Shown here: in pieces, positions 42,481 through 50,628 of the stretch
Layout: each line of letters opens with the position of its first letter
Position numbering within the stretch: position 1 is the stretch's first letter
Origin: Flavobacteriales bacterium
Lineage (GTDB): Bacteria; Bacteroidota; Bacteroidia; Flavobacteriales_D; Parvicellaceae
Length of the DNA stretch: 64,000 nucleotides
NCBI GenBank assembly: GCA_020635565.1
Contig: JACJZN010000010.1
Span: forward strand, 30,659-94,658
Direction: 5' to 3'
Position numbers and translations under genes: made by a program
The notes under the pieces: model-generated
What the model was told of the DNA's origin: nothing
Databases searched by the model: none
What the model saw: only the letters and a program-made list of their open reading frames with translations

Positions 42481-42909
42481 TCAAACTTGTGGCGGATGCC
42501 AGAATGGAATTGAATCTGAACAACAAAGCTCTTCTTTGGTGTTCCAGAATAATACGATCATAGGATTTTCTTCATCACATCTTTGTACTGAATCACCTGT
42601 AAAGAATCCTATCAGAAAGTTAAACTCAAATTCTGGAAGATTTTCAGAATTTTCTTCACTTGGCTCATCAGCTACAGGTGTTTTAACCTTTTTCAATTCC
42701 TTATTTAGATGACACTGACCATTACAATGCATCTCAGGTCTATCCTTATTAACACAGTACTTTGCAATGATTTCTTCCTGATTCAGTTTGAAATAGGCAA
42801 AATAACTGACTTGATAAACCATTCCCCCCAAGTAAATGAGAGCAATTCCCAAGAACACTATTTTAATTAGTCTATCCACTTTACACAAAGATATTAGTAT
42901 CAACGACAT
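42481..42909 (-). CDS. Small membrane-anchored Cys/His-containing protein, copper-associated
   Basis: 142 residues: an N-terminal membrane helix (VFLGIALIYLGGMVYQVSYF), then a conserved metal-like motif 'CVNKDRPEMHCNGQCHLNKEL' (C-x8-H-C-x3-C-H), an acidic linker, and C-terminal 'EELCCSDSIPFWHPPQV' with CC and His. Proteins with this CNGxC motif occur beside copper genes in Bacteroidota; the function is not established. First gene of the copper operon. Its ATG lies 5 bases from a strong CRP-like palindrome, so the true start could be an internal GTG. Confidence 0.7.
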   Translation of the reverse strand: MSLILISLCKVDRLIKIVFLGIALIYLGGMVYQVSYFAYFKLNQEEIIAKYCVNKDRPEMHCNGQCHLNKELKKVKTPVADEPSEENSENLPEFEFNFLIGFFTGDSVQRCDEENPMIVLFWNTKEELCCSDSIPFWHPPQV

Positions 42910-42913
42910 TATA

Positions 42914-42961
42914 TGTGATAAAGGTCACATTTTAGTTTTATTCTGGATAATTCTATCTTTG
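42914..42961 (+). promoter_or_regulatory. CRP-like palindrome and -7 box before the gene at 42973
   Basis: TGTGATAAAGGTCACA (42914-42929) is a perfect TGTGA-N6-TCACA dyad. The exact -7 box TATCTTTG (42954-42961) predicts transcription near 42964, so the dyad is centred near -43, a class II activator position. It also lies right at the start of the copper operon on the other strand. Confidence 0.6.
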
Positions 42962-42972
42962 CATAAACAACA

Positions 42973-43635
42973 ATGATCATGAAATCAATATTATTTTCCC
43001 TTTTTTTAATTGTCGTGTCAAATGCGAGCTATGGTCAACTGTATAACATCCGACTTGGAGGAAATGCTTCATTGGGAGGTACTCTAACAACTTTAACGGT
43101 TGCCAACACACAATCTGACGAGGATACATCTGCAGTTTTGGCGAGTTTCATGCCGATAAATGTAGATATTACTCCATGGAAATTTTTGAGTTTCAATGCT
43201 GGATTTAAAATTGGAAGTTGGCTGAATGAAGATCCGAATGACGACAATATCATTATCAAGCAAAAAACTACTAGTGCGATCATGTTTGGTTTTAAACTAT
43301 ATCCTCTCATGAAGGATAATTTCAATCTATATTTTGGATATGACCTTGGTATTGGAGGATTCAAAACTGTTAAAGAAACCTCAGGCGTCTTCTTCGTCTC
43401 TGAAGTTCAGAAATGGAAGGGAATCAACCAAAATATCAACTTTGGAATGAACTGGTACTTTGGAGGAGCTTTTGGTATGTTTTTTCAAACTGGATATACT
43501 GGATACAATCTTAATTTGAAGGAATTCACCTGGAATAATGAGGATCAAATGGAAGCTTTTGACCTTTCAGCAAATATGATTGTTAAAGGTGCTCAACTAG
43601 AATTAGGTTTCACATATAAAATTGGAGGTATTTAG
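42973..43635 (+). CDS. Outer-membrane beta-barrel protein
   Basis: 220 residues, signal peptide (MIMKSILFSLFLIVVSNASYG), then short amphipathic strands ('LYNIRLGGNASLGGTLTTL', 'FLSFNAGFKIGSW', 'IMFGFKLYPLMKDNFNLYFG', 'FFQTGYTGYNLNL') ending 'ALELGFTYKIGGI'-like. Typical outer-membrane OmpW/porin-like small barrel of Bacteroidota; no closer family. Has a promoter with a CRP-like palindrome and leads into the MscS gene 5 bases on. Confidence 0.78.
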   Translation: MIMKSILFSLFLIVVSNASYGQLYNIRLGGNASLGGTLTTLTVANTQSDEDTSAVLASFMPINVDITPWKFLSFNAGFKIGSWLNEDPNDDNIIIKQKTTSAIMFGFKLYPLMKDNFNLYFGYDLGIGGFKTVKETSGVFFVSEVQKWKGINQNINFGMNWYFGGAFGMFFQTGYTGYNLNLKEFTWNNEDQMEAFDLSANMIVKGAQLELGFTYKIGGI

Positions 43636-43640
43636 AAGAT

Positions 43641-44699
43641 ATGGAGTTCTTAGAAAAAGATTTTTGGAGTAATAGTATTTTAGATTGGTCAATTGCACTT
43701 GGTGCTATTTTGCTTTGTTATATAGGAGCAAAAGGACTGCTTTGGGTAACCAATAGGTTTGTAAAAAAATATACAGGAAAAACAAAGACGCAGCTGGATG
43801 ACCTTCTGATCGACATGTTAGAAGAACCAATAGCTGTTGCTATTACTATAGCTGGATTTTTCTGGGCAGTAAGTTTTCTTAATGTTCCGGATCCTGATGT
43901 AGAGAACTTTCTCAATAAGCTTTTAATTTTTGCTTTGGTAATTGACCTAACCTGGCTTGTAGCAAGAACTGCTGATGCAATGATACAAACCTATCTGGTT
44001 CCGATGACAGAGAAGTCAGAAAGTTCATTTGATGACCAGCTTCTTCCTATCGTTCAGAAAGGACTAAAAGCTGTGATCTGGATCCTAGGAGTAATTCTTG
44101 CCCTGGACAATTTGAACGTAGATATAGGAGCCATGATTGCTGGTCTAGGAATTGGAGGTCTGGCTCTTGCTCTTGCAGCTCAAGATGCCGTAAAAAACAT
44201 TTTCGGAGGTATTATGGTATTTGTTGACAAACCTTTCAAGATCAATGACCGAGTGCAGGTACATGGATATGATGGTGTAGTCGAAGAGGTAGGCTTAAGA
44301 AGTACAAGAATCAGAACCTTAGAAGGTAGATTAGTTGTGATGCCTAACTCGCTCTTTGTGGACAATGAGGTGACTAATATCACCTCAGAACCAACAAGAA
44401 AAGTAGTATTAAATTTGGGGCTAACGTATGATGCAACACCGGAAGATATTGAAAAAGGACTTACTCTGCTTGGAGAGATATCACAAAGAAATGCAGACAT
44501 CATTGAACCAGATTCTCCGAAAGGATTTACCAGTTTTGGTGATTTTTCTTTAGGATTGACATTTGTGTACTTCATTAAAAAAGATGCGGATATTCTAGCC
44601 ACTCAAACAAAAATGCACTTGGATATCTTGAAAACCTTCAATGAAAATGGTTTGGAATTTGCATTCCCTACACAAACAATCTACAAAAAGGAACTTTGA
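43641..44699 (+). CDS. MscS-type mechanosensitive ion channel
   Basis: 352 residues. About four N-terminal helices, then the pore helix signature 'IAGLGIGGLALALAAQDAVKNIFGGIMVFVDKPFKINDRV' region (Ala/Gly zipper) and the beta-domain 'VEEVGLRSTRIRTLEGRLVVMPNSLF'. Opens under membrane tension to release solutes on osmotic downshock. Co-transcribed with the barrel protein at 42973 and the hydrolase at 44696; its TGA stop overlaps the TTG start of the latter. Confidence 0.94.
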   Translation: MEFLEKDFWSNSILDWSIALGAILLCYIGAKGLLWVTNRFVKKYTGKTKTQLDDLLIDMLEEPIAVAITIAGFFWAVSFLNVPDPDVENFLNKLLIFALVIDLTWLVARTADAMIQTYLVPMTEKSESSFDDQLLPIVQKGLKAVIWILGVILALDNLNVDIGAMIAGLGIGGLALALAAQDAVKNIFGGIMVFVDKPFKINDRVQVHGYDGVVEEVGLRSTRIRTLEGRLVVMPNSLFVDNEVTNITSEPTRKVVLNLGLTYDATPEDIEKGLTLLGEISQRNADIIEPDSPKGFTSFGDFSLGLTFVYFIKKDADILATQTKMHLDILKTFNENGLEFAFPTQTIYKKEL

Positions 44700-45640
44700 T
44701 CAAATTCATTTTTATAGCGATCCTAAATCTGTTTTACTTTCAGAGTATTTCTCAGCATAAGGAAACAGAGATCATTGCCACACATAATTCTGACACGCTT
44801 TGGGGAACACTTTGTTCTCCTCAACAATCAATTGACACATCACAACCTTTGGTTCTGATCATTGCTGGAAGTGGACCAACTGACAGAAATGGCAACAATT
44901 CTGTGATGACCAATAATTCACTTCAAATGTTAGCTCATGATCTGGCCAAACTAGGCATAGCAAGTATTAGATATGACAAACGAGGTGTTGGTGCCAGCTT
45001 TAAAGCATATATCCCTGAGATTGATCTAACATTCGAAGACAATGTGAACATTGCAGAAGAATTCTACGACTACGGTAAAAAACAAGGTTACCAAAAGATA
45101 ATAATAGCTGGACACAGCGAGGGCTCTCTCATTGGCATTCTACTATCTCAAAGAAAAAAACCAGCTGGTTTTATCAGCCTTGCTGGAGCAGGCAGACCGA
45201 TACAAGATGTACTAAAAGAACAGTATAATGTTACAGCACCAATAGTTAGAGATTCTGCCCATGTGATCATTGATCTACTCGCTTCTGGAGTTAAGGTAGA
45301 CACTTTATCTCCTTGGCTTTACAGTGTATTCAGACCTGCCATTCAACCTTATTTGATTAGCTGGATGAAATACATTCCAAACGAAGAAATTAATAAACTA
45401 TCCTGTCCATCTCTCATTATCCAAGGAGAAAGAGACTTACAGGTAACTAAGGAAGATGCAACCGAGTTAGGAAAGGATTTACCTGAGAATTCAGTTGTTC
45501 TGATTGAAACTATGAATCACGTTCTGAAGAAAGTTGATGATGACAAAGCAGACAACAAAGCTTCTTACAATGATCCAGTCAGACCACTTCATCCAGACCT
45601 GATCTTTACCATGGTGTCCTTCATCAAACAACTTCCATAA
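44696..45640 (+). CDS. Exported alpha/beta hydrolase
   Basis: 314 residues. Starts at TTG 44696, overlapping the MscS stop as TTGA; only this start gives the signal peptide (MIKFIFIAILNLFYFQSISQ). Hydrolase features: oxyanion strand 'LVLIIAGSGPTDRNGNN', 'GIASIRYDKRGVGASF', nucleophile elbow 'IIAGHSEGSLIGILL' (Ser), late acid 'LIIQGERDLQV' (Asp) and His 'IETMNHVLKKV'. Periplasmic serine hydrolase of broad type; substrate unknown. Confidence 0.88.
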   Translation: MIKFIFIAILNLFYFQSISQHKETEIIATHNSDTLWGTLCSPQQSIDTSQPLVLIIAGSGPTDRNGNNSVMTNNSLQMLAHDLAKLGIASIRYDKRGVGASFKAYIPEIDLTFEDNVNIAEEFYDYGKKQGYQKIIIAGHSEGSLIGILLSQRKKPAGFISLAGAGRPIQDVLKEQYNVTAPIVRDSAHVIIDLLASGVKVDTLSPWLYSVFRPAIQPYLISWMKYIPNEEINKLSCPSLIIQGERDLQVTKEDATELGKDLPENSVVLIETMNHVLKKVDDDKADNKASYNDPVRPLHPDLIFTMVSFIKQLP

Positions 45641-45646
45641 TTCGGG

Positions 45647-45677
45647 TTGAAGAGTAATAATAATTCCACTACCTTTG
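45647..45677 (+). promoter_or_regulatory. Promoter of panB
   Basis: TTG at 45647-45649 and exact -7 box TACCTTTG at 45670-45677, with a 20-base spacer. This is the full Bacteroidota two-box pattern, 22 bases before ATG 45700. Confidence 0.6.
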
Positions 45678-45699
45678 CGGACTTATAAACTGAATATTT

Positions 45700-46538
45700 A
45701 TGTCCACTCACGTTGAAGTCAAAAGAGTAACTACCCACACCCTACTAGAAATGAAAGCACGAGGAGAAAAGATCTCCATGCTCACTGCTTATGATTATAC
45801 AATGGGCAGAATCGTTGACCAAGCAGGAATGGATGTCATCTTGGTTGGAGATTCAGCTAGCAACGTAATGGCCGGACACGAAACAACCGTGCCGATTACA
45901 CTTGATCAAATGATCTATCACGCAGCAAGTGTTATTCGTGCCATTAAAAGATCTTTAGTGGTGGTAGACCTTCCATTTGGAGCTTATCAAGGTGACAGTA
46001 AAGAAGCATTGAGATCTGCTATACGAATCATGAAGGAGGCCGAAGCTCACAGTGTAAAACTAGAAGGAGGTAGAGAGATTATTGAATCTGTCAACAGAAT
46101 ATTAAGTGCTGGAATTCCAGTGATGGGGCATCTTGGATTGACTCCCAGAGTATCTATAAGTTTGGAACGTACACCGTAAGAGCTAAAGAATCAGAGGAAG
46201 CAAAAAGACTCATAGAAGATGCTCTACTTCTGCAAGAAGCAGGTGTCTTTGCTTTGGTATTGGAGAAAGTTCCTGCCAAACTAGCTACACAGGTAGCAGA
46301 AAAACTTACAATTCCGGTGATCGGTATTGGTGCCGGTGGAGGAGTAGACGGACAGGTACTTGTTATGCACGATATGCTTGGAATAACTCAAGAATTCTCT
46401 CCTCGATTTTTGAGACGTTACCACAACCTATATCAAGAGATGTTAGGTGCATTTGAGAACTACATTTCAGATGTTAAGGCAGGGGATTTCCCTAATGAAA
46501 AGAACAGTATTAATTTGCTAACCCATTCTGATGAGTAA
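45700..46538 (+). pseudogene. panB: panB, ketopantoate hydroxymethyltransferase, with one frameshift
   Basis: Makes ketopantoate from 2-oxoisovalerate and methylene-THF, first step to pantothenate and CoA. Frame 1 runs to 46179: 'EKISMLTAYDYTMGRIVDQAG', 'ILVGDSASNVMAGHETTVPI', 'VVVDLPFGAYQ', 'PVMGHLGLTPR'. The protein continues in the next frame from about 46145 as SIYKFGTYTVRAKESEEAKR through 'VFALVLEKVPAKLA' and 'PVIGIGAGGGVDGQVLVMHD' to 46538. The break is at 'actcccagagt', where one extra base (CCCC) would restore LTPQSIYKFGTY. Everything else is conserved, so a sequencing error or a very recent mutation is likely. Confidence 0.88.
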
Positions 46539-47219
46539 ACTTGACGTATTATACGAAGACAATCACCTAATCGCAGTTTGTAAAAAAGCTACCGAACTTG
46601 TTCAAGGTGACAAAACAGAAGATAAACCTCTTGTTGAGATTGTTAGGAATTACATCAAGGAAAAATATGACAAACCAGGCGATGTATTTCTAGGTGTAGT
46701 TCATCGTTTGGATAGACCTGTGGGTGGCGTGGTTGTGTTTGCCAGAACCAGCAAAGCACTTACTAGAATGAATGCTCTATTTCAGGAAAAAAGTTCAAAA
46801 AACCTACTGGGCAATTGTGGAACAATCCTTACCAAGTGAAAATGGAACACTTGATTCATTACTTGAAGAAGAATCAGGAAAAGAATCGATCGAGAGCATA
46901 TGAAACTGAGGTGAAAGAAAGTAAAAAATCTGAACTGGATTTTAAACTACTAGGAAGAAGTAAGAATTACTTCTACGTTGAAATCAAACCTAAAACAGGT
47001 AGACATCATCAAATTCGTGTTCAATTGAGTCACATAGGCTGTCCAATAAAGGGAGATGTAAAATACGGAGGAAAAAGGACCAATAAAGATGGCTCGATAC
47101 ATTTATTTGGAAGATCCATTGAATTCGAACATCCGGTGAAGAAAGAAATGATTAGAATTACTGCGAAACCGCCTCAAGGAGATCCACTATGGAAGGAACT
47201 TAGCTCACTTGCCAGCTAA
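46531..47219 (+). pseudogene. RluA-family rRNA/tRNA pseudouridine synthase with two frameshifts
   Basis: Frame 1 from ATG 46531 (overlaps the panB stop) shows 'YEDNHLIAVCKKATELVQGD' and the catalytic region 'GVVHRLDRPVGGVVVFARTSKAL' (HRLDRPVxG, Asp nucleophile). The frame is lost at a six-A run near 46790. The next frame carries VQKTYWAIVEQSLPSENGTL. A second shift near 46853 ('cacttgattc') leads to the last frame, 'IHYLKKNQEKNRSRAYETEV' ... 'IKPKTGRHHQIRVQLSHIG' ... 'GSIHLFGRSIEFEHPV'. Both shifts are single extra bases. Joined, it is a complete enzyme of normal length. Confidence 0.85.
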
Positions 47220-47225
47220 AGTCCA

Positions 47226-48968
47226 CTAACTAGTAATCTGTACCTTTTTATTTGTATTTGCTTCTGCCAGCGACTCCGTAATGTTATGTATATGATCTCC
47301 CACCTTCTCTAATCCACTGTACAGATTACTGAAGACAACTGTAGAATTACTATTATACTCTTCTTTATTCAGTGATTCAAAATGCCAAGCTCGAATAATA
47401 TTTCTGGCCTCATTGATTTCTAGTTCTAGATCATCCGCTGCCTTAACATCATACTTTCCTTTGAACATGGAAGAGATGTTTTTATTCATAACAGTAAATG
47501 CTTCATTCACTTTATCAATAAGTTCTATAAGCTTTGCTCTTTGATCTGGGCTAAACCAAACCTTTTCATTTTCCTTCTTCTCAAGAACTTTTGATAATTG
47601 AAAATAGATATCACCAATAGACTCCAGATCTGATGCTACCGCTAAAACAGCTCCCATTTTTCTCGAAGCATCCCTCCCCATTGGTAGCTGTGCTACCCTA
47701 CCTAAATACTCAATGATCTCTAACTCGATTCGATCGGTTATATCCTCATATTTCTCTAGCTTTTTGCTAAGTTTTTTCTTCTGTTTCTTTTCTGTTGCTG
47801 ACAACATTTTCTTTAGAAATCCATTCATTCTAAATACAATATCACCAAACCTTTCCAACTCCTTTTGAGCCTGCATAATCGACAATTCAGCGGTGCTCAT
47901 CATCCCACCACCGATAAACTCTAAATGATATTCCTCATCTGAGCCAGACTTTACCTTCACCATTTTAATAACAGTGGTCTCCAATTTATTTACAAACCAG
48001 ATTAATATGAAAGTATTGACAATGTTAAAGCATAAATGAAACACTGCTAGCGACCACTGGATTTTAGATGTTTCTATTTGAGCATCTGTTCCTTCAGCGA
48101 AGAAATTGTCGAAAAACGTGTTATTGACAATATATTTCGCCATATCAAGGAACCAATAAAAAACAAACATCATCCATATCACACCTATGATATTGAAGAA
48201 GAGATGTGCTCGAGCAGCTCGCTTAGCATGGACATTACCTATCAGAGCGGCCAAATTTGCTGTGACAGTGGTCCCTATATTCTCTCCAAGTACAATTGCG
48301 GCACCATATTCCAAAGGCAATCCATTTGATCCACACAACGTAATGGTTATTGCCATTGCAGCAGAGCTAGACTGAACAACAATAGTCAATAAAGCTCCAA
48401 GGAAAACAAAAAACAAAACCGAACCAAATCCATATTGACTCAAAGGCTCAACATAATCCCATAATAACTCGGGATTCTTTTGAATAAATGACATACTCTC
48501 TTTCAGCGCATCCAATCCAAGAAAAAGAATAGCAAAGCCTATCAAGAACTCACCGATCGATCTTATTCTCTGGTTACTCAGAAACAGCATTGGTACTCCA
48601 AAAGCCATAATTGGCAAAGAATAATCTGATATGCTAAATTTTCCAAAACTAAAGAACATGATCAAGAACGCTGTCATTGTCGTACCGATGTTAGCCCCCA
48701 TAATGACTCCGATAGCTTGTCTAAGAGTCAATAGTTTGGCATTCACAAAACTCACTACCATAACTGTAGTAGCACTAGAAGACTGAATAATACTTGTAGT
48801 TAAAAATCCAGTGAGTACTCCTGTAAATCTATTGGAGGTTGCAGCAGCGAGAATGCTCCTTAACTGCTCGCCAGCGGCCTTTTGAACTCCCTCACTCATT
48901 ATCTTCATACCAAAGATGAAGAACCCCAACGAACCAATTACCTTTAAAACAGTATATAAAGTATCCAT
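47226..48968 (-). CDS. Na/Pi cotransporter family protein with PhoU-like C-terminus
   Basis: 580 residues. Two inverted repeats of the NptA/PhoU family: 'GLTTSIIQSSSATTVMVVSF'-like (QSSSAT) with 'GVIMGANIGTTMTAF', and again 'TIVVQSSSAAMAITITL' with 'VLGENIGTTVTANLAAL'. Eight or more membrane helices; from about 350 a PhoU-like helical part ('ELERFGDIVFRMNGFLKKM', 'LESIGDIYFQLSKVLEK'). Likely sodium-dependent phosphate uptake. Divergent from an OmpR/PhoB-type regulator at 49154, with direct TTAA repeats between them. Confidence 0.9.
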   Translation of the reverse strand: MDTLYTVLKVIGSLGFFIFGMKIMSEGVQKAAGEQLRSILAAATSNRFTGVLTGFLTTSIIQSSSATTVMVVSFVNAKLLTLRQAIGVIMGANIGTTMTAFLIMFFSFGKFSISDYSLPIMAFGVPMLFLSNQRIRSIGEFLIGFAILFLGLDALKESMSFIQKNPELLWDYVEPLSQYGFGSVLFFVFLGALLTIVVQSSSAAMAITITLCGSNGLPLEYGAAIVLGENIGTTVTANLAALIGNVHAKRAARAHLFFNIIGVIWMMFVFYWFLDMAKYIVNNTFFDNFFAEGTDAQIETSKIQWSLAVFHLCFNIVNTFILIWFVNKLETTVIKMVKVKSGSDEEYHLEFIGGGMMSTAELSIMQAQKELERFGDIVFRMNGFLKKMLSATEKKQKKKLSKKLEKYEDITDRIELEIIEYLGRVAQLPMGRDASRKMGAVLAVASDLESIGDIYFQLSKVLEKKENEKVWFSPDQRAKLIELIDKVNEAFTVMNKNISSMFKGKYDVKAADDLELEINEARNIIRAWHFESLNKEEYNSNSTVVFSNLYSGLEKVGDHIHNITESLAEANTNKKVQITS

Positions 48969-49009
48969 TCTTAGACTTATATTAAATCAAACGCACATGC
49001 GCAAGAGCG

Positions 49010-49017
49010 CAAATTTA
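49010..49017 (-). promoter_or_regulatory. -7 box TAAATTTG for the Na/Pi cotransporter
   Basis: Minus-strand exact TAnnTTTG match, 42 bases upstream of the ATG at 48968. Confidence 0.45.
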
Positions 49018-49049
49018 CGAGACTTTTAAAGTGACTGAGTAACCCTATG

Positions 49050-49092
49050 TTAAGATAATATTAAACTTACAGAGGAATTAACTTATCTTTAA
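49050..49092. promoter_or_regulatory. TTAA-N7-TTAA direct repeats, possible PhoB-type sites
   Basis: TTAA at 49050 and 49061, and at 49078 and 49089: two pairs with 11-bp steps, the spacing used by OmpR/PhoB-family dimers. They lie between the phosphate transporter and the regulator gene at 49154. The DNA is AT-rich, so chance is possible. Confidence 0.3.
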
Positions 49093-49131
49093 ATACAATG
49101 TCTTAATTTCGAAAACACGATGTTATTGTCC

Positions 49132-49139
49132 TAACTTTG
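49132..49139 (+). promoter_or_regulatory. -7 box TAACTTTG for the response regulator
   Basis: Exact TAnnTTTG match, 15 bases before ATG 49154. Confidence 0.5.
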
Positions 49140-49153
49140 CACAAACAAGCTAT

Positions 49154-49858
49154 ATGATGATAGAGAGAAAACACAAGATTTTAGTTGTAGATGATGAAGA
49201 AGACATATTAACAATGCTTAAATATAGTCTTGAAAAAGAAGGGTTCGAAGTAAAAACTGCAAATAATGGAAAGTCTTGTATCTCTAAAGCCTTGGACTTC
49301 TATCCGGATCTAATAATTCTGGATGTAATGATGCCGGAAATGGATGGAATGGAGACATGTGTTGAACTGAGAAAACTTCCAGAGCTTGATCAAACAATTA
49401 TTTGTTTCTTAACCGCCCGCACTGAAGATTACTCTCAAATAGCAGGATATGATAGTGGAGCAGATGACTATGTTACTAAACCCGTGAAACCAAGAGTACT
49501 TGCGAGTAAAATAAGAGCATTATTGAGAAGAAATGAAAACGTTACAAGTAATAGCTCTGTTGATACAGAAAGCAATGAAATAACTGGAATTCACATAGAT
49601 CGTGAAAAATATCTTGTTACTGTTGATGGACGTGAGTACAGTCTACCAAAAAAGGAATTTGAATTATTATCACTACTCGTCTCTGGAAATGGAGCTGTTT
49701 TCAGCAGGGAAACTATTTTATCTCAGGTCTGGGGAAATGATATTGTGGTTGGAGACCGAACCATTGACGTACACATCAGAAAATTAAGAGAAAAGATAGG
49801 TAACGACTTTATTAAAACCATCAAAGGTGTTGGCTATAAATTCGTGGACAAAAAGTAA
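49154..49858 (+). CDS. OmpR/PhoB-family response regulator
   Basis: 234 residues. Receiver at about 8-125 ('ILVVDDEEDILTML', phospho-Asp in 'LIILDVMMPEMDGMETC', 'FLTARTEDY', 'GADDYVTKPVKPRVL'), winged helix at about 140-232 ('LPKKEFELLSLLVSGNGAVFSRETILSQVWG', 'RTIDVHIRKLREKIG', 'IKGVGYKF'). No kinase gene is next to it. The neighbouring Na/Pi transporter makes a phosphate response plausible, but this is only context. Confidence 0.92.
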   Translation: MMIERKHKILVVDDEEDILTMLKYSLEKEGFEVKTANNGKSCISKALDFYPDLIILDVMMPEMDGMETCVELRKLPELDQTIICFLTARTEDYSQIAGYDSGADDYVTKPVKPRVLASKIRALLRRNENVTSNSSVDTESNEITGIHIDREKYLVTVDGREYSLPKKEFELLSLLVSGNGAVFSRETILSQVWGNDIVVGDRTIDVHIRKLREKIGNDFIKTIKGVGYKFVDKK

Positions 49859-49861
49859 TTT

Positions 49862-50524
49862 CTAAATATCAAGGAATTTCATCAACTGATCAAAACGTTC
49901 CTGCATATCTTCTTCATACTTATTTCCGGCATACGTTTCCTTGATATTAAATTCATAACGATTTAACGTCTGAACTATTCCGCCAATCTCCTGTTTATTG
50001 AGCTTCAGAGTAACCTCAATCTCCGTACTATTTGAACTACTAGTGACGTAAGAACTCAATATCTTAGCATCATTCCCTTCAATGATCTGAGCTAATTGAG
50101 CCATGCTATAGTCATTCTCATTCATTGCGATTACAATCACTGCCCCCCCTTGCTCAATTGAAGCCATATTTGTAATCGCAGACATAATATGCTGAGTAGT
50201 AGTTAACCCCAGATAATTCTCTTGTTTATCCAAAATTGGAATCACTGTGATATTTAGGTCTGACATCAGTTTCATAACCTCATAAACATGTTGATGAGCA
50301 TAAACAAAAGGACGATGCGCTATTAAGTTTAATTCACTGACGCTCTTTATTGGATCATTCTCATCAAGAATCATATCGTCTGAAACCAGACCAAGATATT
50401 CTGTCCCTTTAACCACAGGCAAGTGCGCTACTTTGAACTCATCCATCCATATAAGTACCTTCTCACAAGATTCATTTGCAAGTATCGGGGGAACCATATC
50501 AGTTATTAAGGATTCTGCTATCAT
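49862..50524 (-). CDS. CBS-domain protein with ACT-like C-terminus
   Basis: 220 residues, cytoplasmic. Two CBS motifs in about 1-125 ('DMVPPILANESCEKVLIWMDEFKVAHLPVVKGTEYLGLVS' region and 'HRPFVYAHQHVYEVMKLMSDLNITVIPILDKQ' region) bind adenosyl ligands in many proteins. The C-terminal 80 residues ('GAVIVIAMNENDYSMAQLAQ', 'EIEVTLKLNKQEIGGIVQTL') resemble an ACT-like beta-alpha fold. Such a gene commonly lies next to pdxJ and NAD kinase in Bacteroidota; NAD kinase is not present here. Probably a small-molecule sensor. Confidence 0.85.
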   Translation of the reverse strand: MIAESLITDMVPPILANESCEKVLIWMDEFKVAHLPVVKGTEYLGLVSDDMILDENDPIKSVSELNLIAHRPFVYAHQHVYEVMKLMSDLNITVIPILDKQENYLGLTTTQHIMSAITNMASIEQGGAVIVIAMNENDYSMAQLAQIIEGNDAKILSSYVTSSSNSTEIEVTLKLNKQEIGGIVQTLNRYEFNIKETYAGNKYEEDMQERFDQLMKFLDI

Positions 50525-50628
50525 AGAAGTTTTGATGCTTTACTTTAAAACGAATTTTTAAGAAGTTAGTTGCTTACTTCTGTAAATAATTCAACTTTTG
50601 CAGTAAAAGTATAAATATCGTACCAAAA

